Source: Symbiodinium natans
Taxonomy: Eukaryota > Sar > Dinophyceae > Suessiales > Symbiodiniaceae
Assembly (NCBI GenBank): GCA_905221605.1
Contig: CAJNDS010002745.1
Location: 1,212,203-1,276,202 of the forward strand
DNA length: 64,000 nt
Direction: 5' to 3'
The position numbers were made by a program, and so were the translations under genes. Below are positions 9,700-19,235 of this stretch, one piece after another (the first letter of the stretch is position 1; every line of letters begins with the position of its first letter). Below the pieces are notes generated by a model. The model did no database searches, was not told where the DNA came from, and saw only the letters and a list, made by a program, of their open reading frames with translations.

Positions 9700-11815
9700 A
9701 GGATCTTTGTTGATGCTGACCACTTCCAGCAAGCAAGCCTTGATCTTCGTAGTCAACATCTTCACGTTGCAGACAGTTTGGCGGTCCATGCTGCCCGTTC
9801 CGAACTTAAGGATCCAAACTACGGGTCGAGAAGTCTTGCTTGGACATTATCATCTCAAGGCAGCTCAGGCGAGGTGTCTAATACAAATCACGTTTCCGTT
9901 TGCACGGGAACATTTTAGCGGTCTTAGCCTCGGTATTGTTGTCCAAGGTGTGGTCCATGTCAAGGGACGAGATTCAACTGTCCTGACTATTGTGCAGTGC
10001 ACATGTTAGTGCCACAGCAATACGCTGCTGATCTTCTTAAGATTCGGCAGATTGATTTTGGCACTAATCAAGGGATCCTCGGTCTGTTGCAAGAAGTTGT
10101 TGACACCCCCCATTGGGCCAGCAAGCCTATAACCACGATTTTTGAAAATGTGCATCCACATCTCCTCTGCAATCAAGCCAAAATGGAAAAGGTTGGACAA
10201 GGCAGACTCTGCAATGTGAGAAGCTGCGATGAATATCGCCAAGTTGCTAGACATAGAGCTGCAACTACCATATGGGAGAAAGACGATCTTGAGCTACATT
10301 ATCTTGTTCTTGATTCTCAAGCTCCCTTTGCATTGCAACTGGCAATAGCGATAGCTCTGACATGTTGCAGCAAGCGCAAGGTATTTGGCACGTTCTCCAA
10401 AGGCATAAACTGCTAGCAGAATGGAAGCATCCCGGTTCCTTGCATTGCAGTACGTTGCTGTTTCGACCAGCTGCAAGCAGGGGATTATATACCCTTCCTC
10501 TTGTTCTGCGAAATGGCCTTTCGCTCAATTGGCACCCTGGGGATCTCGCCGACATTAATGTCGCAATAAACCAAGGAGCAACCCTCTTTATGCCTAAATG
10601 CAATTCGTGCAACATGATGATAATATCATATCGCTTTTGAGCCCTGTTGTCGTTTGAGGCCACCAACGCAACCGTACAAAGAAGCTGCAGCTTCTGACGC
10701 GTCAGACCAGACGCCACTCTTACCAAATGTAGGAAAACAAGCTGAGGGTCATGGTGTCAGTGGCCAGCCAAGTGCTAACAACCAGCCTCATTACAACCCC
10801 AAAATCAGCACCCAAGTTCCCGCAAGAGAAAGGCAATGAACCACGATCTCAGAAGCCAGGTACTGATGATCAAGTTAACAGCAGCAACAGGAGAGCGAGC
10901 GACTTCAACCTTTGTACTGCTTATGCCCCATTTCTACATCAGAGTGCCTTATTCTGAATGTTAGATATCAGGCTCGAAAATGTGGCAGCCCCCCTACGCC
11001 AATCTCGCCAACAGCCACCTCACCGTTTGCAGGGTTTCGCTGACGTATATTCCAACGCTGTAAACTCTGTCCCAGAGAACCTTCTGCTTCTTCGCATATC
11101 ATGTGGTGCAATTGCGCTCTGCGTACAACCCCAACCTACGTGGCCGGTGATTAGCCGACAATGACCCATCATGTGACATGGATCCATGGTTCTGGACAAC
11201 AATATGGCGTGGACGGTTCTCTTTTTGAATGGACTATGGAGAAGTGACTTGTTTGCATGAAGCCATTTCAGGACACGGATAACCCCAAGTTCGGTGCCAC
11301 CCGTGGGGCCTTTTCAGTATTGGCAAGAAGGCGCTATCCAACAGCCGCAGTCCTTGTGACGATTGCAACTCTTGGAGGGCGTCGTCACGGCTAAGATTTT
11401 TTAAAGTGCTGGCGCCTTTCAAAGTCCTGTTTGCCCAGCCTGTTTCTTTTCACACCGACTCGCCCAAAAGACTGCTCAGTGATCTGCTGGACCATGATCT
11501 GCTGACGTAGGACGAGCTCGCCATCAAAAAAACAAACTACGATCTTTTAAGTCCGGGGGCCTGCTCTTGGTCGGTTGTCTTGTGTCAAGTGGTCGGAATT
11601 GGTGGCCTTGCGCGGTTGCTTGTGTCAAGTGGCTAGTTGTTGTTCCAAGTAAGTGGCCGGCTGTCCGACAACGACTTCTGAAGGTTGAAAGCGTGGGTCA
11701 TGCTCCTTTTCGGCTTTTTTCTTGAGGAAAGGCACTGAAAAAAGGACTTGTCAAAGGCCGTGAAATCGTGCACCAGGGTTACGATTTTCATGGTGCGTTT
11801 TTCCTACTCCTGAAG
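9700..11815. other. Weak ORFs, no family recognised
   Basis: A plus-strand reading frame at 9997-10416 (139 aa) has plausible composition (ADLLKIRQIDFGTNQGILGL). A minus-strand frame at 10265-10726 overlaps it in part, and I cannot decide between the strands. Shorter ORFs follow to 11200, and 11200-11815 holds nothing I can name. It could be a decayed element. Confidence 0.3.
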
Positions 11816-11932
11816 GCCTTGAGAAAGAAAGAGAAAGTGAAACAGAGATATGTAGAGAGAGAAAGAGAGATAGAGAGAGAGAGAGAGGAAAAGACAGAGA
11901 GAGAGAGAGAGAAATATACATATATATGGACA

Positions 11933-11963
<31 letters not shown>

Positions 11964-11990
11964 GAGAGAGAGGCCGAGAGACCCGAGAGA
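11816..11990 (+). repeat. (GA)n-rich microsatellite
   Basis: Purine-rich runs of GAGA with interruptions (AAGAGAAAGTGAAAC, a short TATATA step). Long ORFs on both strands here (Arg/Glu-rich on plus, Ser/Leu-rich on minus) come from the repeat. Confidence 0.9.
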
Positions 11991-11999
11991 CGCAGAGAC

Positions 12000-14379
12000 C
12001 CGACAGACCCGTCCCTCCGGAAGTCCCAGGGCAGCAGCTCACGAGAGGAGCCCGTCTTTCTTTCTTAGGGCGGGCCGTTAGCGTCGGTACACAGGCGCGG
12101 CACGCAAGCTTCCACGCAGGAGCTAGGGCTGAGACAGCACAATTAAACCCTTGATTTGCGCCCCAAATACTAGGTAACCCTCATGAACAGAAGCAAGCCC
12201 GTCGAGCCCTTGCACTGAAAGCCACAATTGCAAGAGCAGATGATAATTCCGGGATTTGGCAGCGTCCATCAATTGTCACGCAGCTTCCTGACTTTTGGCA
12301 CCACTTTGTACCCTAACCCCGCCCGACACCATAGCCTCCACGAGCACTCTGCGCGTCCCGACCCAAGCTCTCAAATCCGTAGCCCGGGAAAAACGTCTGT
12401 AGGGACTTGAAGCGCCAAGGGACCTGTAGAGTCTTCAGAACATTCTGCGGGGGCAACCTTTTTTTTAAATGGGAGGCAATACGACACAAACCAAACACCA
12501 ACAAGACAAAACCCGTCCACACTAGGTGCAAAGGGTGAAACAGGCCCCTCTCAATTCACGACGAAGACGAAGTAGGGAACCCCGGTAGCAAAGTGCATCG
12601 CAGGCATGTGCGTCGCGGACTATGCAGAGAGTGCTTGGTCGAAAAAGCACACAGTTCCCTCAGCTCGGGGGCGAATTCACAGGCTGGTGCATAATGGGCT
12701 GCAGCAGAGGCATGCATGCAAAAGGCTGGGTAAATGGCATAATCATCCAAGGACAGCAAAGGGAGCGTTCTGTGCAATGCAAACCAAGGCTGACGCAAGG
12801 GTGGATCATACATCTGGAAGACCGCGTGTGAGGTGGCAACTACAGGCCGCAACCTCAGGAAAACGCAATTGCCAGCGGAAAGAAGTGCACACAGAAGGCA
12901 AAGTAAAAACCCCCTCCCCCAAGGAGAGGGGGGGGCTACACCAGGTAGTGTCCGAAGACAGTTGCCTTCTTGCGAGCACCGACTGAGATGTAGCTCAGAG
13001 CATCCGCATCTTCCCCCGATGGGCGCATTGGCACATTGCCCCATCGCCTCAAAGAGGTGGCAAGGGAAGTGGGCCATGGGCACAAGCAAGATCGCCAATA
13101 CTGGCGTGCCCGGCTTCTAATTGAAACACAGCTTCGATCAAGCGACATTAAGGCTTTATTCTTTTTTACACCCACACCAAGACTTTTGTGAGAGGTGAAT
13201 GCCCTTGAGAGTTATGTACAAGAGTGGATGGCCGGTTGGAGGTTGGCCTCCAGCCAGACGAGCCACCTCTGCTGTGGCTGACACCGAAGGGAATCCGGCT
13301 TTTCAAGTGGCTCATAACAATTGAGTTCACGTGCAACGCGGCTTAGCATGGCTCCTCTTCTGGGCAGTGCTGGCCGAGGTTCCAAAAGACCTAACTCTGT
13401 GGCCTTGTTCGTTCAAACACGTGCCACAGCTACTGGGGCATAAGGGACCTCAGGTCAAGACTACACTCAACCCTCACAGCACAAAGTACGGACTCTTTTC
13501 TTCACTGCGCTCTTCACAGTTCTAAGAGCTCCGCCGTCTTGTAAGATGAAAACGACAATTGCCACAATATCGAGTTTCAGCTTTGCTGTCTTTTTAAGAT
13601 GTGTAGAGACATTGGCTGTGTTTGTGCTGGAGAGCCACTTCTTGAAGGTGAGGCCCCAAAAAAAAGTTCCAATTTTGTTTTTATTTTAGAGAGACCATGC
13701 AGGGCACACTTAAACAGTTTGGACAGGAATCACCGGCAGAGAGTGTGGCGCACTTGGACTCATCGGTAGCTCCGAATTTTACCCCCAGAGGGGGTTGAGG
13801 GATTGGAGTTTCATTCAAGGCGGGGAAAGACAGTTTTTTTGGGTGGGCCTCTTCTACGTTCCTAGCTGCTTCCAAAGGCAGACCGTGCCGCCTTGAGAGT
13901 CAAAGTGTACAAGCTAGCGAGCGCAAAAGAAGTCGAAAAAAAGGAGCAAGGGCAGAGGCCCAACGCAAGGCAACGCAGACAATTTTTTTTAAAGCGGACG
14001 CCTCTTTACTACATCAGTAGCACAGTAGGCCGTTCTTGTGGGTCCCGCAACTAGGTGTGAAACAGATCGCCAAATTTAAACAAAAACCAACAAGGAAAAC
14101 AAACCACCCAGCCAACCAAACAAAAACAACACAACCACCAACAGAAGACCAGAAGAGGGCGACGAAACTACTAAGAAGATCCCACGCGCTCAGTACCAAA
14201 GCTCGTCGATGTAGTCCCTGAGCAGAGCCATAGTAGCACCAAGTCGGGTGGGAGGATCGCAAAATGCGACTATGTGCCAGAAAACAAAATCACCATCACG
14301 CAATCAGATGAACTGGTGACTCGCAAGTTGTAGGTCACAATCTCAACGCCACCATTGCCAACATGCGAATAGGAGCTGT
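12000..14379. other. No recognisable gene
   Basis: ORFs of up to 180 aa (minus, 12556-13098) and 126 aa (plus, 12606-12986) overlap each other. Both have the Cys-, His- and Ser-rich composition of chance frames, and neither has a motif. The sequence is otherwise unremarkable. Confidence 0.5.
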
Positions 14380-14925
14380 GGCCTACTCCTCCCATAGGGA
14401 GGGCAGGCCAAGGTGCCCCATGGTGATCAGCCACTAGGGTCTTCCGTAAGCAGCCATTTGCCAAGGATGCAGTGCACAAGCAGGGCCTCCTCCCGCATGG
14501 AGGGCAGGGTGCCCCATGGTGATCAGCCAGTGGGGTCTTCTGTGTGTAGCCACTTCCACCTGACCATGGTGGTCAGCTAAGGATGTAATGCACAAACTGG
14601 GCCTACCTTTCCCACAGGGAGGGCAGGCTAAATTTGCCCCATGGTGATCAGCCAGTGGGGTTTTCCGTAAGTAGCCACTTTCGAATGACCGGGAGGATCA
14701 GCAAAGGGTGAACACAGTCAAAAGTGCCAAGGTAGCTCCAGTAAGAGTATTTGCCATACGATTTTCCAGCCCAACACGCCAGGCAGTGGCTAGCAAGGCA
14801 GGAAACCAGCACAGTGTAATGAAGAGGCACACACCTTGACTAATCAGTGGGGGAACAGGTGTTCGCCACACTGAATTTTCTTACCCCATGGTGATCAGCC
14901 AATGGGGCTATCCAAGAGTAGCCAA
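14380..14925. repeat. Degenerate tandem repeat with CCCATGGTGATCAGCCA core
   Basis: Four irregular units of roughly 100-250 bp each contain CCCATGGTGATCAGCCA, then GTGGGGTCTTCCGTAAGTAGCC or similar, and three are preceded by GGAGGGCAGG. TGATCA at the core is palindromic. No coding function is evident. Confidence 0.75.
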
Positions 14926-14955
14926 GAGGCTACCGATTCCATCGCTCTGTGCAGC

Positions 14956-16147
14956 TCATATCATTTGAATGTTTTCATTCTTGTAGAAGCAAGCGCGGGA
15001 AATGGACGCCCCAATCGTTCCATCATTGCCAGGAGCCATCCCAGCTGCAATTCGCCTTTCTTGAACGTCCCGATGCCTCTGCTCGACCCTGAAAGCGTGC
15101 CTCCTCGCCAGCAGTAGGGCACCTAACCAGTAGTCCGGATCACTGTAACACAGCATTGCGGGAAACTGTGCATTACGAACTCCCGGGATGTCGGCAACCG
15201 CGAAGAACAGGTCGGCGATATACTGCGCAGTGGTAAGGAAGCCATTCCCCACAATGGAGTCCTGGAGGGAGGCTCGATCCAACTGCAGAGCATTGCTGCC
15301 TAGCATTGTTTCAAGGTCAATGAACTGCAGAGAACCAGAGAGCTTCAGGCATTGCGGTACGAGCGGGTCATAGAGCTGTAAGTATGACGCTGGGAAGGTC
15401 TCCGGCAAATGAAGGAGCCTATCAGCGACCTCCAGGAGGTACTCGGAGGTGGGTCGGCAGGCTTTGCAACATATTTTCGTAGGCCCGGTATGCGCGAAGT
15501 TGTTGTTCATGGGTTGTGAGATGTGTCGAGTCCTTCAGACTCATGTAGGGTCTGGGCCTGACAGTCCGACCGAAGTGATGTCCCGCTGGCAGCGCTTTCC
15601 ACAAAAGGCCGCAAACCGACTGGTTGTCCCGGTCCGTGCCCTGTTCCCCTTGCCAAGTTGGTGTGGTGCGAGCGGGGCCCTGCGGACCAGGAGAAGCACC
15701 ACGCGGCTTCGCTTTCGGTGGCTCCTGTGGCCTCGCATTGTCTAGAAGCAGGCGACGAGTCTCCTTTTTCACAAGGGGAGGTGGGGTGGGGGGGACATTG
15801 GGCACTATCCCCGTTCCACAAGCTGCCCCGGCCAGGGGGCCATTGCTCGGCAGGGGAGGAGGTGCCAAAGGTCCACTTGCTCCCTTCGCCTGCGGTCCAC
15901 GTGCAGGCCGCGGTGTGCCACATGGCGTTCGTGATGCATCTCTTGCCTCTCCCGGAGCTGACGGAATGGCCGTTTGTCGTGGTTTTGGGCTTGGAGGGCG
16001 GCGAACACCCGGGGGTGGGGTTCTGTACACCAAGCAAGGGGGCGAGCCGCTTGCTCCGCTTGCCGCTGGAGCCGGGCTGCTGCTCCCGCTGCGCGACAGA
16101 GGGTAGGGGAAAAAATAAATAAAGCGGGTTTCTGAGGACTGGCGCAT
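14956..16147 (-). CDS. Unassigned protein with proline-rich N terminus, one frameshift
   Basis: Two overlapping minus-strand frames read as one protein. The upstream frame (16147-15422) is a Pro/Arg/Gly-rich region that ends in a helical stretch containing HEQQLRAYRAYENMLQSLPT. The downstream frame (15510-14956) continues with PTSEYLLEVADRLLHLPETF and a mixed globular region to NENIQMI. The shift falls near 15460. A disordered Pro-rich N terminus followed by a helical domain resembles retroelement capsid proteins, but I see no zinc knuckle and no polymerase nearby. I therefore leave it unassigned. Plus-strand ORFs over the Pro-rich part are antisense shadows. Confidence 0.4.
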
Positions 16148-16500
16148 TACACATTGCCCGCCTACGCTGATACATTATTTTACAACAGCATAACATCTAC
16201 ATCATCATTTAACCCCCTCATTCATTGCCATTTTACAATTCCTGGGGATTGCATTTACCACATTCGCCCCTTGTTCGTTTCATTCATATCATCACCTCAT
16301 TCGTTTATACAGGGGGTTTCTAGGGACAAATTACCTCATTCGTTTTCATCATTTCGCACTCTCATTCATTCACCATTTCTTGAAGTGTTCTACCCCAGAT
16401 TTTTCACACTTTTTCAAAGAGTATCCAATTTACCACCACCAAAAACCTAAAAAATTAACAAAATAGTAAATTTCTGAGGACTACCACCTTATCCGTTTTC
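16120..16500. repeat. AT-rich tandem units
   Basis: GGTTTCTGAGGACT (about 16129), GGTTTCTAGGGAC (about 16316) and AATTTCTGAGGACT (about 16468) head units of about 160-185 bp. These also share strings such as CCTCATTCATTGCCA and CATTCGTTT. The base composition drops sharply from the GC-rich flank on the left. Confidence 0.6.
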
Positions 16501-16562
16501 ACAAAATTCATCACAAAACCCCCAGAAAATTAATATTATGTTAATGGTTAATTAATTGTCTT

Positions 16563-16844
16563 TTAGTTCATTGTTAAACTTTTGATTGCATTCTTACAAT
16601 CTTGAATGCATTTAATTCGTGTGCTTTTCTTAGTTAGTTTATTTGCAACATCAAAATAAATCATTGAAATAACATTAACCTTGCTCATTATTTCTTCGGC
16701 GTTGCATTCTTCTTCTAAAACTGTTAATTGTTTGTTATATCTATGTATCTTATTATTATAGTATTCAATGTCTTCATCAATGTCTTTCAATTCTGATTCA
16801 TACTTGGTAATCTTTTCTTCATATTCCTTAATCCTATCGCTCAT
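16563..16844 (-). CDS. AT-rich coiled-coil ORF, 93 aa
   Basis: The protein starts MSDRIKEYEEKITKYESELK and continues as a Lys/Glu/Ile-rich helix with heptad spacing to about residue 50, then a second helical part with two cysteines. The codons are strongly AT-biased, unlike nearly everything else in the window except the polymerase pseudogene at 23-24.6 and 38.9-40 kb. A stop-free frame of this length in AT-rich DNA suggests that it is, or recently was, coding. I do not recognise a family. A viral or Polinton-like origin is an inference from composition only. Confidence 0.55.
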   Translation of the reverse strand: MSDRIKEYEEKITKYESELKDIDEDIEYYNNKIHRYNKQLTVLEEECNAEEIMSKVNVISMIYFDVANKLTKKSTRIKCIQDCKNAIKSLTMN

Positions 16845-16959
16845 AATATCCCTACTATACTAAGGAGTGTTATCTTTAAGTCCTTTTATGTAAAGTTTAT
16901 AATACCGCGCCTGTTCCTGAATTCTGTTAAGAGGGTTGGGAGCGACAGCGGGGTGGGCA

Positions 16960-17035
16960 AACCAAAAACTTATCGTTCATCTTTCATTTCATCTTTCACT
17001 TCATCTCATCTCATCTCATCTCACCTCACCTCATA
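16960..17035 (+). repeat. (CATCT)n pentamer repeat
   Basis: CATCTTTCATTT grading into perfect CATCT units and then CACCT. It lies between the coiled-coil ORF and the ubiquitin-like ORF. Confidence 0.8.
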
Positions 17036-17310
17036 TAAACTTTCGTTTCATATACAAATAATGTGCCAGTCGCGTAGCACGCGAGGCTTCGCGTCCTCAG
17101 CAATCCCCTTATAGGGTTTAGGTATAGGATGAAGCAACCATCAGCGACAAGTTCGCCAACTTTCCAAAGGTCAGCCTGTCTCGCTTTTTGCAAGTGCAGT
17201 CAAACAGTGATGCCAAGATTGCTTGAAAGCACAGAGCAAAACATATACATATCAAAGCCCTCTTTGCTTACAGCATCCACTCGTGCCTTTGACCTCGCTT
17301 TGTGAAAGAA

Positions 17311-17913
17311 TGGCACCGAAGCAGAACGATGGTAAGAAGAATGCCGAGGAGCAGTTCCTTGACCGCGTTGAGACCCCAAGCGACGATGAGCAAGACTTGG
17401 CTGAGTTCGGCTTCCTCCACCGACACTTTGCAAAGCGTTCTTCCCAAGTTGTTGGAGTTGCAGGAGCAGATTGTTGAGAAGACCCGTGCCACAAAAAAGG
17501 AGCTGACCCTGCGCGACCGTGAGAACAAGAAGACCATCACAAAGGAGCGCCTCGCAAAGAAGAAGATTGATGAAAAGAAAGCCCGTGAGACCGACAAGGC
17601 CTCCATCATCCAGATTGTTGTGGTGTTTAACGGCGAAGAGTTGAAGTTGGAAGTGCCGAAGAGTATGACCATCGGAGACCTTCGCCGTGCCATCATCACC
17701 GCCATCAACGAGAAGGTATGCAACCCCTTGACAAAGAAGATGGCAACAAAGATGACCCTTGACATGAACGGTGTGATGCTCAGCGAGACCCCCCGCGCTA
17801 CTCTTCTCAAGAAGTATGTGCAGAACGGCTGTCGCTTGACCGCCACCATCGCCTTGAACAACCCACCGCAGGATGATGACGAGGGCGACGACACGGATGA
17901 CGAAGACCAGTGA
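17311..17913 (+). pseudogene. Ubiquitin-like (beta-grasp) protein, frameshifted
   Basis: The likely start is ATG at 17311 (MAPKQNDGKKNAEEQFLDRV, then an acidic stretch). At about 17400 the frame shifts by one base, and the protein continues as a Lys/Arg-rich helix (ELQEQIVEKTRATKKELTLR). A domain of about 80 residues follows, with the beta-grasp pattern: IIQIVVVFNGEELKLEVPKS, then a helix (GDLRRAIITAINEK), then LDMNGVMLSE and CRLTATIAL. The C terminus is acidic (DDDEGDDTDDEDQ), with no Gly-Gly for conjugation, so it is ubiquitin-like in fold only. The shift could be an assembly error, a mutation or an unseen intron. The opposite-strand 318-aa ORF here is rejected. Confidence 0.5.
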
Positions 17914-18192
17914 GCAATCTTGCAGTTGCTCCTCTTTTGCTGTCCTATGAACGGGTAGTGAGTGGGTAAGGCATTCACTTGTCCTGATGATAGGCGTGCC
18001 TCCTTGATATGTGTGGCGAACTGCTTGATGCAACAAGGTTCGACAAAACATTTGCATCAGACTTGTGATTGCAAAATCCCAAGCGTTGAGCATAAACCTT
18101 GTTCTTCGTAAAAAGCCTTTTGCGCCAAACTTTTTGTAGTTGTGCCCTTGTAGCATCCAAACGTCCTCTTTGCGATGGGAAAGCGTGTCTGA

Positions 18193-18561
18193 ACGACCTT
18201 CAAGAAAACCGACAGGGTCAAAGACCTTGTAGCAAGGGCAAAGAAAACCACTCTGGAAAGGGTGCTGGACGACAACGAGCCCACCAGCGATGAAGTGCCA
18301 GTGTCTTTACAACGTTTCCTTGAACCCGTCCGAAGCAAGTTGTGCGAAAACACCATCAAGGTGGAACGAGGAGAACCACTTCTTCAAGATTGCTTGAACT
18401 ATCTAAGTGAGGAAAAGGCAAGTTCTCTTAACTTTGATACGGACAGAATGAAGAAGCAGGTTGATGGCTTGGTGCTGTATCGGCGTGGTTTGAGGCAGTC
18501 GTCAGATAATTCGGCTAATGCTTCACCTGCTGAACAACAAGCGGGTTGCTGTATGATGTGA
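18193..18561 (+). CDS. Small helical protein with a CaaX-like C terminus
   Basis: The frame is open from about 18193, just after a stop, to 18561. An early part (FKKTDRVKDLVARAKKTTLE) leads into a helical acidic protein (SLQRFLEPVRSKLCENTIKV) that ends GCCMM. The last four residues, Cys-Cys-Met-Met, fit the CaaX form used for prenylation, which would place the protein on membranes; this is an inference. No ATG lies at the beginning of the open frame (the first is at 18262), so an upstream exon is possible. The family is not recognised. It is close to and on the same strand as the ubiquitin-like ORF. Confidence 0.4.
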   Translation, partial: TTFKKTDRVKDLVARAKKTTLERVLDDNEPTSDEVPVSLQRFLEPVRSKLCENTIKVERGEPLLQDCLNYLSEEKASSLNFDTDRMKKQVDGLVLYRRGLRQSSDNSANASPAEQQAGCCMM

Positions 18562-18649
18562 GATTTTGCTGTCTCCCTCACAAGTTTTGCCGGTGCCAGT
18601 TGTGAAATAGGGTTTGCCTTTCCCAGAAATAGGGGTTATTATTCCAAAA

Positions 18650-18730
18650 ATCAGGGGCTGACACTCCCGAAACTCGGGGCTGGCACTCCCGAAACTCGGG
18701 ACTGGCACTCCCGAAACCCGAGACTCGGGA
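18650..18730. repeat. 22-bp tandem repeat
   Basis: Three copies of GGCACTCCCGAAACTCGGGG or a close variant in tandem. Each copy contains the short inverted element CCCGAAACTCGGG. Confidence 0.8.
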
Positions 18731-19235
18731 ATGAAGACTGTTTGCAAGTACAGTTGCAAACAACACTGGGGAAAGCCTCAAAACAGGTCTGGTGGCGCCA
18801 GACATACTAATGTGTAAAGTCCGACGGGGTGGGACAAATGCCTTGCAGTGTTCGCTGCAAGTTCAAGCCACACTACCAAAGCTAACTAAAGGCTAAAGCA
18901 AAGCCAAAAGCTCTGAGGTAAAGCGGCGAAATGATGATGCACAAGCTCTGAGTGCAGAAGCGAAGCACTGAACTGCTGTGTAGTTATTACACACGACGCT
19001 CACCGGCAGTTCAGAATCTCTGAGTGCGAGGCCAAGGGAAAAAGCTCTGCAATCCCAATCTACCCCCCCAGGAGGTAAGAGCCAAAAGCTGGGCCGATGC
19101 GAGTAAGCACTGAAGCTCCGATTCAAGCACCGACTAAAAATGCAAAGTAGACAAAGCTCAAAAGCAAAGTGATGCAAGTCTACCCGAAATCGAGACTCCT
19201 TTTGCTGAGACTCGCGGCAAAGAGATGGTCCGAGT

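Noticed and set aside
11768-12154. 128-aa Arg/Glu-rich ORF
   Set aside because: It is produced by the (GA)n microsatellite.
15624-16122. Plus-strand Gly/Pro/Arg-rich ORFs
   Set aside because: They are GC-rich shadows of the Pro-rich minus-strand frame, with no motif.
17200-18156. 318-aa minus-strand ORF opposite the ubiquitin-like gene
   Set aside because: It has the Leu/His/Val-rich composition of an antisense frame, and the plus strand carries the domain pattern.
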